Origin: Christensenellaceae bacterium
Lineage (GTDB): Bacteria; Bacillota; Clostridia; Christensenellales; Christensenellaceae
Length of the DNA: 64,000 nt
Reading direction: 5' to 3'
Assembly: GCA_017523755.1 (NCBI GenBank)
Contig: JAFWWA010000038.1
Span: 1-64,000 of the forward strand
A program made the translations under genes and the position numbers. Shown piece by piece: positions 8,567 to 17,646 of this stretch (positions within the stretch are counted from its first letter, which is position 1; each line of letters begins with the position of its first letter). The notes below the pieces were generated by a model. The model made no database searches. It had not been told where the DNA came from and saw only the letters and a program-made list of their open reading frames with translations.

Positions 8567-9391
8567 TCAGATGCCTTTTACGGCATCCTTCAGTACCGAT
8601 ATGTCTTCCTTTAAGAGCTCAAAAGCGTTATGATTTATTTTCCTCATCTCTTCCTCCGCGTATTTGTTCTCAAGTATGAGCCATCCTTCGTACTTATTTT
8701 CTTTAAGGACAGCTATCATGTCTTTAAACCCGGAGGTCCCTGTGCCGAGTATCCTTGAGGCGTTTTTGCCTGGGACACCGTCCTTTATGTGCATCTGGGA
8801 CGTGTAATACGGATAGAGCTCCCTTAAGCACTTAAGTCCGTCATAGCCAGCTACAGCATGATGGTTGCAGGTATCGAAGAAAAGACTGAAATTGCTGCGG
8901 TCCACCATCTCGATAAGGACTTTCTGTTCCTCGACAGTGTTGGGATTCTCGCACGCGATATTTATACCTTTTTCTCCTGCAAGATCGCAGAAGTATCTGT
9001 AACGTCTTACCGTGTTTATAAGGTCCTCCTCGGTCCTTATAAGGCTAGGCCCGAAATTGGCGAAGAACACCAGCCCTATGCCCATACGGGAAGCGGCGTC
9101 GATGGCTCCTTTTCCGATCTTGTCGAAGAGCTCGTCTTCCCACGATCCTCTTCTTGCGTGGAAGGGAAGGGTATCTCCGTCGCTCACGCCGATATTCGGG
9201 TATTCGATCATATACCTCTGCTGCGCGTCGAGGTAAAGGTCCTGGAGCTCTGTCATTGAGAGCGGATTTCCCTGCTGCCAGGGCCCGAACTCGATCGACA
9301 TGCCGTCAAGGCCGTATCTCTTTACTGTCTCCGGCACGAATGCTCCGCCTCCGGGGACACAGAAGTTGCATATACCGAGCTTTACGTCCAT
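8567..9391 (-). CDS. Sugar phosphate isomerase/epimerase family TIM-barrel protein
   Basis: A 274-residue protein of the xylose-isomerase-like TIM barrel (AP endonuclease 2) superfamily. Likely metal ligands are the Glu in IACENPN, Asp/His in FFDTCNHH, His in SQMHIKDG and Glu in LILENKY, spaced as in IolE/IolI and hexulose-phosphate epimerases. Ribosome site AGGAGAG precedes ATG 9391. It is the first gene of a minus-strand run with the hydrolase and the sulfatase maturase, with 36- and 16-base gaps. The exact substrate is not determinable; a keto-sugar or sugar acid is likely. Confidence 0.85.
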   Translation of the reverse strand: MDVKLGICNFCVPGGGAFVPETVKRYGLDGMSIEFGPWQQGNPLSMTELQDLYLDAQQRYMIEYPNIGVSDGDTLPFHARRGSWEDELFDKIGKGAIDAASRMGIGLVFFANFGPSLIRTEEDLINTVRRYRYFCDLAGEKGINIACENPNTVEEQKVLIEMVDRSNFSLFFDTCNHHAVAGYDGLKCLRELYPYYTSQMHIKDGVPGKNASRILGTGTSGFKDMIAVLKENKYEGWLILENKYAEEEMRKINHNAFELLKEDISVLKDAVKGI

Positions 9392-9542
9392 ATCATCTCT
9401 CCTGTACTTATGCCTGATATAAGGGATACTGATATTTTACCATATATCGAAGCTCAGGCATATCAAAACGGGGCCCCGCACTTGAGGTTTTTTCCCCGTG
9501 ATGATATCATCGCATGTAGAGCATTCTTTAGGAGGCAGTAAG

Positions 9543-10277
9543 ATGTCCGAAAAATCATCTGTTTCATTTTTAAAGCAGAAGCCCATCGACCTTGTAAAGC
9601 AGTTCATATGCTATATCGGCGGGCTCCTCATACTTACCGTAGGTCTCAATCTCTCGAAGCTGTCGGGTCTGGGGATCTCTCCCGTGAGCTCGATACCAAG
9701 AGCGTGTGAGATAATATGGGGACTGACGCTCGGCACGACCAGCATGATAGTTTATGCGGTCCTGGTGCTGCTCCAGTTCATACTTTTGAGGAAGAGATTC
9801 AGGGTGATCAATATACTCGGGATAGTGGTCACGTTCCTGTTTTCATGGATGATCGACCTTACCGGTTCCGATCCCAGGGCTTTCGGACATCTCATGGCCG
9901 GACTTCCCGTTGCGGGGAGCTATCCCGTGAAGCTGGTCTATCTTGTCATAAGCATATTCCTTATAGCTCTTGGCGTATTCCTCTATACGTCAGCGCACTG
10001 GATACCGATGCCGGCTGAGGGGCTTGCAGAAGCGCTCTCAAATGTCACCGGAAAGGCTTTCGGTGACTGCAAGACCATGCTCGACTGCTCGCTCATAGCG
10101 ATAGCCCTCATACTCCAGCTCGTTTTCCTTGGAGGCTTCGATTCATTTAAGGATCCTTCGACTACGGTCGTAAGAGAGGGTACCATAATAAGCGCCGTGT
10201 GCGTCGGCCAGGTAGTGAAATTCTTCAATAAAAAGCTGGGACAGAAGCTCCAGGGCCTTCTTCATTCAAAAAAATAA
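9543..10277 (+). CDS. YczE/YyaS/YitT-family (DUF6198-like) membrane protein
   Basis: A 244-residue protein from ATG 9543 (AGGAGG nine bases upstream; an earlier in-frame ATG at 9498 has none). Five to six hydrophobic helices are visible, with the family-type GLNLSKLSGLGISPVSSIP segment after TM1 and a short basic C-tail. The family is conserved in Firmicutes without a settled function; some members are suspected to be transporters or regulators. It is followed 17 bases later by tldD, so it probably shares a transcript with the TldD/TldE pair. Confidence 0.8.
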   Translation: MSEKSSVSFLKQKPIDLVKQFICYIGGLLILTVGLNLSKLSGLGISPVSSIPRACEIIWGLTLGTTSMIVYAVLVLLQFILLRKRFRVINILGIVVTFLFSWMIDLTGSDPRAFGHLMAGLPVAGSYPVKLVYLVISIFLIALGVFLYTSAHWIPMPAEGLAEALSNVTGKAFGDCKTMLDCSLIAIALILQLVFLGGFDSFKDPSTTVVREGTIISAVCVGQVVKFFNKKLGQKLQGLLHSKK

Positions 10278-10294
10278 ACTGAAAGGAAATACAG

Positions 10295-11683
10295 ATGTTA
10301 AGCAGGGAACAACTTGAAAAGTATCTTGCGCTGTGCATGTCCTCGGAAGCGGATTTCGCCGAGATCTATGAGGAGAATGAGGTCAGCGAAACGATATCGA
10401 TGCTGAGCGGCAAGGTGGAGAACGTCAATACCGTAGTCGTCTCTGGCATAGGCATAAGACTGTATAAGGACGTACAGTCCGTTTACGCTTATTCGAACGA
10501 GAGCGACGAGGCGTCGGTCATCCCGCTCATAAACGACCTTAAGGGAGCGATAGGCAGGAGCGATAAGGAAGCGTCCGTCAAGCTTGAAAGAGTCGAATAT
10601 GAGAACAGGCATCCGGTAGAGATAGATTTCGAGAAGACTCCTCTTAGTGAGAAGACCGATCTTCTAAAGAGGGCAAACGATGCTGCCTTCGCTTCCGATG
10701 ACAGGATAGTCAAGGTACAGACGACGCTCCTCAACGTAAAGCAGGACGTGCAGATATCCAATTCCAACGGAAGGCTCATTTCGGATACGAGGGTCAGGAC
10801 GAGGCTCATGGCGACGGCGTATGCCGATGAGAACGGAAATCTCCAGAGCGGCTCGGACAGACCCGGAGCAGGAAAAGGCCTCGAGTACTACAGGGAATAT
10901 ACTCCGGAGCAGGTGGGAAGGGAAGCTGCAAGGACGGCTCTCGTGAACCTCATCGCAAAGGACTGCCCCTCGGGACAGATGACGGTCATCATAGACAACG
11001 CCTTCGGCGGTGTCATATTCCACGAAGCCTGCGGGCATGCTCTTGAAGCCACTTCGGTGAGCAAGAACCAGTCCGTCTTCACCGGAAAGCTCGGTCAGCA
11101 GATAGCTAACACATGCGTATCCGCCGTCGACGACGGGACAATAAAGAACGCGTGGGGCTCCGAAAATATCGACGACGAAGGGAACTTCCAGAAGAGGAGA
11201 GTCTTAATAAAGGACGGTATACTCACTTCCTACATGATCGATACATTGAACGGCAGGAGGATGGGCATGGAGTCGACCTCCAGCTCAAGGAGACAGTCCT
11301 ACAAGTTCGAGCCTACTTCAAGGATGTCGAACACGTTCATCCTCGAGGGCGACGCGAAGTTCGAGGAGCTATTTGAGGGAGTGGAGAAGGGCCTCTACGC
11401 AAAGAAGATGGGCGGAGGCAGTGTAAATCCTCAGACCGGCGAATTCAACTTCGCGGTACAGGAAGGCTATATGATCGAGAATGGGAAGATCACGTATCCA
11501 GTCAAGGGAGCGGCTCTCATCGGCAACGGCAAGGACATACTCTTCAATATCGACAGGGTATGCTCCAACCTTGAACGCGGCCAGGGGATGTGCGGCTCTA
11601 TGAGCGGTTCGATACCTACAGACGTAGGCCAGCCGGCTATAAGGGTAACGAACATAACTGTCGGAGGAACTGCAAATGAATAA
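10295..11683 (+). CDS. tldD: TldD metalloprotease subunit
   Basis: A 462-residue protein of the TldD/PmbA (TldE) superfamily. The HEACGH sequence (about residue 248) is the HExxxH zinc site of TldD; upstream DNAFGGVIFHEACGHA and the C-terminal VGQPAIRVTN region match the catalytic subunit. In E. coli the TldD/TldE heterodimer trims unfolded peptides, removes the microcin B17 leader and degrades the CcdA antitoxin. Here no RiPP precursor or CcdAB gene lies nearby. Ribosome site AAAGGAAA precedes ATG 10295, and the stop overlaps the start of the next gene by eight bases. Confidence 0.94.
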   Translation: MLSREQLEKYLALCMSSEADFAEIYEENEVSETISMLSGKVENVNTVVVSGIGIRLYKDVQSVYAYSNESDEASVIPLINDLKGAIGRSDKEASVKLERVEYENRHPVEIDFEKTPLSEKTDLLKRANDAAFASDDRIVKVQTTLLNVKQDVQISNSNGRLISDTRVRTRLMATAYADENGNLQSGSDRPGAGKGLEYYREYTPEQVGREAARTALVNLIAKDCPSGQMTVIIDNAFGGVIFHEACGHALEATSVSKNQSVFTGKLGQQIANTCVSAVDDGTIKNAWGSENIDDEGNFQKRRVLIKDGILTSYMIDTLNGRRMGMESTSSSRRQSYKFEPTSRMSNTFILEGDAKFEELFEGVEKGLYAKKMGGGSVNPQTGEFNFAVQEGYMIENGKITYPVKGAALIGNGKDILFNIDRVCSNLERGQGMCGSMSGSIPTDVGQPAIRVTNITVGGTANE

Positions 11684-13001
11684 GGAAAAATGGATCGCGT
11701 ACGCGCTTGAAAAAGGCTTTGAGAGCTTTGAGATATATCAGGACATTTCCGAAGAGAGGACTATAAGCTGGTTCGGCGGACAGATGGACACTTTCGTGAC
11801 GAGCCATGTGAGAGGGACCTCTTTAAGGGGACTGATCGGCGGCAAGATGGCTATCATGGCTACCGAGAACGACAGCGACAGCCTGATGGAAGATCTGATA
11901 GGAAAGATGATCCAGCAGGCTTCTGCCATAACTTCCGAGGACAAGGGGATAATAAGGAAGCCTGAGAAAACGGACGAGATATCCGCGAACAGAGTTTTCA
12001 TAAGGCCCGAGAGCGAAGACATAAAGGAAGCCCTTGCTGACATAGAAAAGAGGATCATGGACTTTGACAAGAGAGTCCTCCAGGTCAGCTTCATGGAATG
12101 GAACGAGACCACTGAAAGACGCGAGATCACAAACTCGTACGGCATGGACGTAAAAGACGGGGAAAAGATCCAGGTCATGGTGGCCGGAGTCGTCGTAGGG
12201 GACGGCAGTGAGGTGAAGGACAGCTATGAGTTCGATCTCGTGGAAGATCTGTCAAAGTTCGACAGGGATGCTTTCGTAAAGGAGCTTTGCGAAAAAGCGC
12301 TGAACAAGCTCGGGGCCACCAGCCTTGAGAGCGGGACATACAAGGTCATTATGGAAAAAGGCGCTATGTCGTCTCTCTTCAGCGCCTTCTCACAGATGTT
12401 CTCAGGCGAGCTCATAGGGAAAGGCCTGTCGCCGCTCAACGATAAGATCGGTACAAAGATATTCTCGGATAAGATAACCGTGATCGACGATCCGAGGAAC
12501 ACGGAGGCCGTAGAGCTTGCGAACTATGACGATGAAGGCTGCCCGACGTACAGGAAAACGGTAGTGGATGCCGGCGTATTTAAGACGATGCTCCATAATT
12601 CAAAGAGCGCTTTAAGGCTCGGGACAGAGAGCACCGGAAACGGATTCAAATCAGGATATGCTTCGGATGTTAACGTCATGCCCAAAAACATGTATATCGT
12701 TAAGGGAGAGAAGAGCCTCACTGAACTCGAGGAGGAGATGGGGGATGGACTTGTCATAGAGTCGCTGGCAGGACTGCATGCAGGCCTCGATTTCATCACG
12801 ACCGATTTCTCGCTTCAGTGCGCGGGTTACTTCGTAAAAGATGGGAAGCGCGACAGGAGCATCACCCTTATAACCGTCGCCTCGAACTTCCTTGAGATGA
12901 TGAAGGACGTCATCGATGTGGGGAGCGATCTCGAGTGGAAGCTCTCGAGCATAAGGACTCCGAGCATACTGTTCAATGGACTCGCGATATCGGGTGAATG
13001 A
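11676..13001 (+). CDS. TldE/PmbA partner subunit
   Basis: A 441-residue protein starting eight bases inside tldD, implying translational coupling and a 1:1 complex. It shares the TldD fold (SFEIYQDISEERTISWFGGQ near the N-terminus) but has no HExxxH, as expected for the non-catalytic partner (TldE/PmbA). Segments LSPLNDKIGTKIFSDKITVIDDP and GLHAGLDFITTDFSLQCAGY are typical of the family. Function is by complex with TldD in peptide processing. Confidence 0.93.
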   Translation: MNKEKWIAYALEKGFESFEIYQDISEERTISWFGGQMDTFVTSHVRGTSLRGLIGGKMAIMATENDSDSLMEDLIGKMIQQASAITSEDKGIIRKPEKTDEISANRVFIRPESEDIKEALADIEKRIMDFDKRVLQVSFMEWNETTERREITNSYGMDVKDGEKIQVMVAGVVVGDGSEVKDSYEFDLVEDLSKFDRDAFVKELCEKALNKLGATSLESGTYKVIMEKGAMSSLFSAFSQMFSGELIGKGLSPLNDKIGTKIFSDKITVIDDPRNTEAVELANYDDEGCPTYRKTVVDAGVFKTMLHNSKSALRLGTESTGNGFKSGYASDVNVMPKNMYIVKGEKSLTELEEEMGDGLVIESLAGLHAGLDFITTDFSLQCAGYFVKDGKRDRSITLITVASNFLEMMKDVIDVGSDLEWKLSSIRTPSILFNGLAISGE

Positions 13002-13410
13002 TAGGACTGAAAAAAGCCGGCATAAGGAGTTACTCTGTAAAGGGTGTTTTTCAAACCTTGCCGAAGAAAAAGCCTTCCCCTTGAGGGAAAGGTGCCGTTA
13101 GGCGGATGAGGTGTCAGCGCAGGCGAAACAAACCATCCGCAAAAGCTAACGCTTTTTTCGTGTCCACCTCATCAGTCAACTGCGTTGACAGCTTCCCCTC
13201 GAAGGGGAAGCCTTTTTCGTAAGGGCGCGCTTACTCACCACCTTGCGGCGGTGATCCTCCCTTTGTCGGGACGTGCTTTTGTTGTCTTAACGTTCAAAGC
13301 AGACCAGCCGAAAAGCAAAGATATTCTGTCAAAAACCAATCTTGTTTACATGATACCGAAGTATTATATTTATATCGTTCACGAATGAAAAGCTCAAAGG
13401 AGGAAATTAT
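13002..13410. other. 409-base intergenic region
   Basis: Holds the inverted-repeat element at 13063-13220, a short stretch with no recognisable feature (13221-13340), and a promoter for the next gene (-35 TTGTTT 13342-13347, 17-base spacer, -10 TATATT 13365-13370). ORFs here are short and not convincing. Confidence 0.6.
13063..13220. repeat. MITE-like inverted-repeat element
   Basis: The left end reads GAAAAAGCCTTCCCCTTGAG and on to GGCGGATGAGGTG; the right end, on the other strand, reads GAAAAAGGCTTCCCCTTCGA and on to CTGATGAGGTGG. The arms are about 55 bases, imperfect, and hold internal hairpins (CTTCCCCTCGAAGGGGAAG). There is no coding capacity. Repeats with this CTTCCCCTTGAGGGGAAG...GGCGGATGAGGTG pattern are scattered through many clostridial genomes, so a dispersed non-autonomous element is the best label. 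Confidence 0.8.
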
Positions 13411-14067
13411 ATGAAAAGCATCGTAAAAAAGATCTTGTTAGGCATCCTTGTACTTCTTGGCGTGATCGTTTTGTTTCTTATCATTCGTCTGTTTACGCTG
13501 CCTCGATTGGATCCCTCTTACGTTTATCACGATCATGAATATGATTTTATCAGCGAAAATTACGGAACAACAAGGAGCCGTTCTGAGGCAAAAGAGAAAG
13601 CAGTTGCCAGATTCTACGATGCCGTTATCTATACGCTGAAAGAGGATCCAGACGAGTTCTATTTGAGCCCGAGAGTTTTTTTAGCACATTTACCGTATAA
13701 TCTGTTGGGGCGACGCGATATGATGCAGCCGCCCACGAAAGAGAATATCGATCATATTGATATCGGTATATCGAACGGCGAGAAAACCATATGGAATACT
13801 CTGAGCCTTTCTGCGCAGAACGCCATATTGGAAGCCTACGGCAAAAGCACCATTGATCCGGAAGAATACAGGAACAGGAATATGTATTCGATCACAGAGA
13901 AATGGCAAGCAAAGGCGGATTGCGAATTATTTGATGTCAGAATATGGTTTAAAAATCCAAATGACTTATACTATAAACTAATGGTCGTCAAAAGCGGCAG
14001 CGAATACGGTCTGCTTCTTGAGGATGGAGAAACCTTAATCGAATTTGATGGCAGTTTGCTGCCGTAA
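13411..14067 (+). CDS. Hypothetical membrane-anchored protein, 218 aa
   Basis: One N-terminal TM helix (residues about 7-29, after KSIVKK) is followed by a 190-residue polar domain predicted to face outside. No lipobox and no family recognised; the mix of KSGSEYGLLLEDGETLIEF near the end suggests a beta-rich fold of the NTF2-like or DUF type, but that is speculative. A strong ribosome site AAAGGAGG precedes ATG 13411 and it has its own promoter. Arg codons CGT/CGA/CGC are frequent, unlike neighbours, and it abuts the MITE-like repeat, so recent acquisition is plausible. Confidence 0.7.
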   Translation: MKSIVKKILLGILVLLGVIVLFLIIRLFTLPRLDPSYVYHDHEYDFISENYGTTRSRSEAKEKAVARFYDAVIYTLKEDPDEFYLSPRVFLAHLPYNLLGRRDMMQPPTKENIDHIDIGISNGEKTIWNTLSLSAQNAILEAYGKSTIDPEEYRNRNMYSITEKWQAKADCELFDVRIWFKNPNDLYYKLMVVKSGSEYGLLLEDGETLIEFDGSLLP

Positions 14068-14080
14068 ATAGGTCTGAAAA

Positions 14081-14112
14081 AAGGCGCGGCTATACGAACC
14101 GCGCCTACTATT
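14081..14112 (+). terminator. Likely terminator after 13411-14067
   Basis: GGCGCGG (14083-14089) pairs with CCGCGCC (14099-14105) over a nine-base loop, preceded by an A-run; the T-tract after it is weak. Confidence 0.55.
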
Positions 14113-14245
14113 TGCCTACTATTTATTGATTGATTCATTCAGTATCCGTTAAGGAACTGAATGAAACGAGTACGTTATATTCTTAATGATTGTGATCAGT
14201 AAGTCCCCTTGACAAATCTCCGCTAACCGGCTTTTTTCATGTCTG

Positions 14246-16414
14246 TCAGTTCATGTCTGTCTTTTTAAGGTGTACGGTCTCGCTTGAAAAGCTGTTTCTC
14301 GTTCTCATAGTGAGGCCTCTGTTCATAAGCACGCTGCCTGAATATGTCCTGCCTTCACTGTCAGAGTAGGAAGCGTCAGGATCTAGTCCCTTTAAAAGGA
14401 GCCTTACAGGTGCTGTGTTTGGCGTCGTGAGGGTCCTGTAGAAGAACACCAGCGCTTCGTCCCTGTTTTCGGACACGAACATCCATGCGGCGTCGTTTCC
14501 GTCAAAGGGCGAGAGGAGCCTTATGAATCTGCCGGTGCGGGTAAGATCCCTTATCTCCTTTACCCTTGTTACGAGATCTTTTGCTTCGCTTATATCATCC
14601 TCGGAAAGGGCTGAAAGATCCAGCTCGAATCCGAAGTTCCCGGCCATCGCGACTTCCCCGCGCATCCTCATGCTGACGGTCCTTCCCGTCTGGTGATTCG
14701 GGACAGCGCTCACATGGGCTCCCATGGAGGAAGCCGGGTATGCAAGGGAAGTGCCGTACTGTATCTTAAGGCGCTCCACCGCGTCGGTATCGTCGCTTGT
14801 CCAAGTCTGCGGCATATAGAAGAGCATGCCCGGATCGAACCTTCCTCCGCCTCCGGAACATGACTCGAAGAGGATATCCGGAAACTCGGAAGTGATCTTT
14901 TCAAGGACCCTGTAAAGCCCCAGCATGTATCTGTGCTGGGTCTCCTTCCTTCTTTCAGGGATTAGAGAGCCCGAATAGTACTCTGTCATATTCCTGTTCA
15001 TATCCCACTTCACGTAACCGATACTTGCGGAGCGGAGAATTTCTGAGATCGATCCTGTGACATAGTCCTGTACCTCGGGCCTTGTGAGATCGAGTATGAG
15101 CTGATTCCTCGCTTCGTTCCTCTTCCTTCCGTCCACATGGAGGCACCAGTCGGGATGCTCACGGTAAAGCCTGCTGTCAGGAGAGACCATCTCAGGCTCG
15201 AACCAGAGCCCGAACATGAGACCCATGCCGTTTATCTTTTCAGAAATGCCTTTTATGCCTGAAGGAAGCTTGTCCCTGTTCTCTTTCCAGTCGCCGAGCG
15301 ATGAATCATCCGAGTTCCTTTTTCCGAACCATCCGTCGTCAAGGACGAACAGCTCTATTCCTATGTTCATGGCTTTTTCAGCTATATCAATGAGCTTTTG
15401 CTCGTTGAAATCGAAATAAGTGGCTTCCCAGTTGTTTATGAGCACGGGACTTGACCTGTCGCGCCATTTTCCCCTTGCGAGCCTCGTCCTGAAAAGCTCA
15501 TGATAAATGGCGGACATGCCGTTAAGGCCCGTATCCGAAAACACTAAAACGGCCTCGGGGGAAACGAAGGTCTCGCCCGGCATCAGGAGCCAGGAGAATA
15601 CGTCGGGATCCATTCCGGTCCCCATCCTTAAATGATCCTGATGATCCGATCTTACCGAGTCCATGAAGCTCCCGCTGTATATGAGGTCCATGCTGTATAC
15701 CTTTCCCGTATCCTCATCCGCGTTCCTGCTCAATACCGCGAAGAACGGGTTTTCCTCATGGCCTGAGGCACCTCTCTCTGAGGTGATCCGGTATTCCGAC
15801 TTTCCTGCGGGAGTCCTTACGAGTGAGCGCTCTCTTGCCCAGGAGCCTTTCAAATGTAATATATCGAGGTCTCCGTCCCAGAGCGGGAGTGATGCCGGCA
15901 TTATATCCTCGATAACGAGCTTTTTTTCTGAGCAGTTCCTGACTTTCAGGCTCCTCGTTATCGCGCCGCAGTTATTGAAGACCGTATATACTGCTTTGAC
16001 TTCTGCGCCTGTAAGGCTGTCTGTGAGGGTAAATTCCACCGATTCAGCTTCATCGTCGTTTTCGGTATAAATGTACGGAAGCCCTGAAAGGGGCCTTTTT
16101 CCCTTATATGTCTCAAAGGAAACGACCTTGAGCTCCGTTATATCGTCTCCGTATTCATTCCTGATCCTTAAAGCCGGCGTGCCATAGTAACCGTTCCCCG
16201 GCGTCGGTATCTCAAACGGCTTGAGCGATGCCGGCAGATCGAAGCTGGCTCCCGGCATGTAATCGTGTTCGTCATAGGTTATGTCCGCGTTATTAAGCGC
16301 AGGGCCCCAATAGAGCCCCAGGAGATCCCTTTCGCTGTCTATATGCACGACATAGCTCGTATTCCCGCCGGTCAGATGGAAAGTATCCTTTGTGCTGTTG
16401 ATCTTTACAGGCAT
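14246..16414 (-). CDS. Alpha-galactosidase, glycoside hydrolase family 36
   Basis: A 722-residue cytosolic enzyme (no signal peptide) from ATG 16414, which has GGAGG five bases upstream. It hydrolyses terminal alpha-1,6-galactose from melibiose, raffinose-type sugars or galactomannan pieces. The layout fits GH36: N-terminal beta-supersandwich (about 1-320), TIM barrel (about 320-640) and C-terminal beta domain. The barrel shows NNWEATYFDF, LDDGWFG, GLWFEPEMVS, the nucleophile in YVKWDMNR, CSGGGGRFD, and the acid/base Asp in WTSDDTDA. It stands alone; no sugar transporter adjoins it. It is divergent from the UroD-family gene. Confidence 0.96.
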   Translation of the reverse strand: MPVKINSTKDTFHLTGGNTSYVVHIDSERDLLGLYWGPALNNADITYDEHDYMPGASFDLPASLKPFEIPTPGNGYYGTPALRIRNEYGDDITELKVVSFETYKGKRPLSGLPYIYTENDDEAESVEFTLTDSLTGAEVKAVYTVFNNCGAITRSLKVRNCSEKKLVIEDIMPASLPLWDGDLDILHLKGSWARERSLVRTPAGKSEYRITSERGASGHEENPFFAVLSRNADEDTGKVYSMDLIYSGSFMDSVRSDHQDHLRMGTGMDPDVFSWLLMPGETFVSPEAVLVFSDTGLNGMSAIYHELFRTRLARGKWRDRSSPVLINNWEATYFDFNEQKLIDIAEKAMNIGIELFVLDDGWFGKRNSDDSSLGDWKENRDKLPSGIKGISEKINGMGLMFGLWFEPEMVSPDSRLYREHPDWCLHVDGRKRNEARNQLILDLTRPEVQDYVTGSISEILRSASIGYVKWDMNRNMTEYYSGSLIPERRKETQHRYMLGLYRVLEKITSEFPDILFESCSGGGGRFDPGMLFYMPQTWTSDDTDAVERLKIQYGTSLAYPASSMGAHVSAVPNHQTGRTVSMRMRGEVAMAGNFGFELDLSALSEDDISEAKDLVTRVKEIRDLTRTGRFIRLLSPFDGNDAAWMFVSENRDEALVFFYRTLTTPNTAPVRLLLKGLDPDASYSDSEGRTYSGSVLMNRGLTMRTRNSFSSETVHLKKTDMN

Positions 16415-16602
16415 AAGTACCTCCAGATGGATCATGATATCTGTTCATATCACGGATATAAAAATTATATGATAGTAATATCCTGAAATCAATGAGGCTT
16501 TCCCCGCGGTTGCCTTTTGAAGACGGAAAAGGTATATTTAAGGTATCAGCTAAGTCAACTTCATAATCATATGCTATAAATCAATATATCGGAGGATGAA
16601 TC

Positions 16603-17580
16603 ATGGATAAAAGAACACGTGTTCTAAATGCGATGAACAAAAAAGAAGTGGACCATGTGCCTGTAGGCTTCTGGTTCCATTTTGCGGGTGAAGAGGCAAA
16701 GGGGGACGCCTGCGTAAAGGCACATCTCAAGTATTACCGTGAGACAGGTCTCGATTTTGTAAAGATCATGTGCGACAGCTATTTCCCTTATCCTCTGCCC
16801 GATTGTGAAAAGGCTTCGGACCTTAAGGATATAGAGCCTCTTAAAAAGGACCATCCCTTTATAAAAGAGCAGGTCGAGCGCGCTGAGGCTATAGTTAAGG
16901 AGATAGGCAGTGAGCGCTGCGTCTTCTATAACGTGTTCTGCCCGTTCTCATCATTCAGGTTCGGGCTTGAGGCTCAGGGGAAGAGCAATGCCGATATAAT
17001 GAAGATGGTCAAGGACGATCCCATCAGCACGATGAAGGCTCTCGATGCCATAGCCGTTTCGAATACGCTCCTGTCTGAGCTCCTCATAAAGGAGGCCGGC
17101 GTGGACGGCATATACTACTGCGTGCAGAGCGGGGAAGCTGACAGGTTCACGAAAGAGGAGTATAAAAAGATTGTACGTCCTAGCGACCTGTACGTGCTCG
17201 AGCACATAAACCGCTATTCGGAGAACAACATCATCCATATGTGCGGATGGTCCGGAAACAGCAACCAGCTCGATCTCTGGCAGGACTATGACGCCAAGGT
17301 CATCAACTGGGCGGTCCATGTTGAAGGTCTGAGCTTAAACGACGGAAGGTACTTCTTTGGCGGAAAGACCTGCCTCGGCGGCTTCGAGACGCACTGGGAC
17401 GGGAAAATACAGCAGGGTATAATGTACACCGGGACGAAGGAAGAGGTCCAGAAGTATACGAGAGACCTTATACTGGATCACGGCAAGAACGGGCTCATGA
17501 TCGGCGGCGACTGTACGATCGATGCGAAGATCGACTGGGAGCGTATACGCTGGATAGTTGAGGCGGCAAGGAGCCTGTGA
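16603..17580 (+). CDS. Uroporphyrinogen decarboxylase (UroD) superfamily protein
   Basis: A 325-residue TIM-barrel protein with the start RVLNAMNKKEVDHVPVGFWFHF and end GLMIGGDCTIDAKIDWERIRWIVEA, typical of the UroD/MtaA superfamily. It lacks the RPPVWxMRQAGR heme-enzyme motif, so it is not HemE; Clostridia of this type commonly use such proteins as methyltransferases or in unknown roles. A cluster of Cys/His (HMCGWSGN, MCDSYF, CVQSGE) could bind zinc, as in MtaA-type corrinoid methyltransferases, but no corrinoid protein lies nearby. Ribosome site GGAGG precedes ATG 16603. Monocistronic, with a terminator after it. Confidence 0.82.
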   Translation: MDKRTRVLNAMNKKEVDHVPVGFWFHFAGEEAKGDACVKAHLKYYRETGLDFVKIMCDSYFPYPLPDCEKASDLKDIEPLKKDHPFIKEQVERAEAIVKEIGSERCVFYNVFCPFSSFRFGLEAQGKSNADIMKMVKDDPISTMKALDAIAVSNTLLSELLIKEAGVDGIYYCVQSGEADRFTKEEYKKIVRPSDLYVLEHINRYSENNIIHMCGWSGNSNQLDLWQDYDAKVINWAVHVEGLSLNDGRYFFGGKTCLGGFETHWDGKIQQGIMYTGTKEEVQKYTRDLILDHGKNGLMIGGDCTIDAKIDWERIRWIVEAARSL

Positions 17581-17596
17581 CCTTAAAACGGCATAT

Positions 17597-17637
17597 AAAA
17601 AAATGGCAGAGGCCTTAAGGGTCCCTGCCATTTTTTG
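17597..17637. terminator. Bidirectional terminator
   Basis: AAAAAATGGCAG (to 17609) pairs with CTGCCATTTTTT (17625-17636); serves the UroD-family gene and the convergent gene ending at 17647. Confidence 0.9.
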
Positions 17638-17646
17638 TATACAGCT

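Noticed and set aside
16603-17580. hemE (heme synthesis)
   Set aside because: The conserved RPPVWxMRQAGR segment of true uroporphyrinogen decarboxylase is absent.
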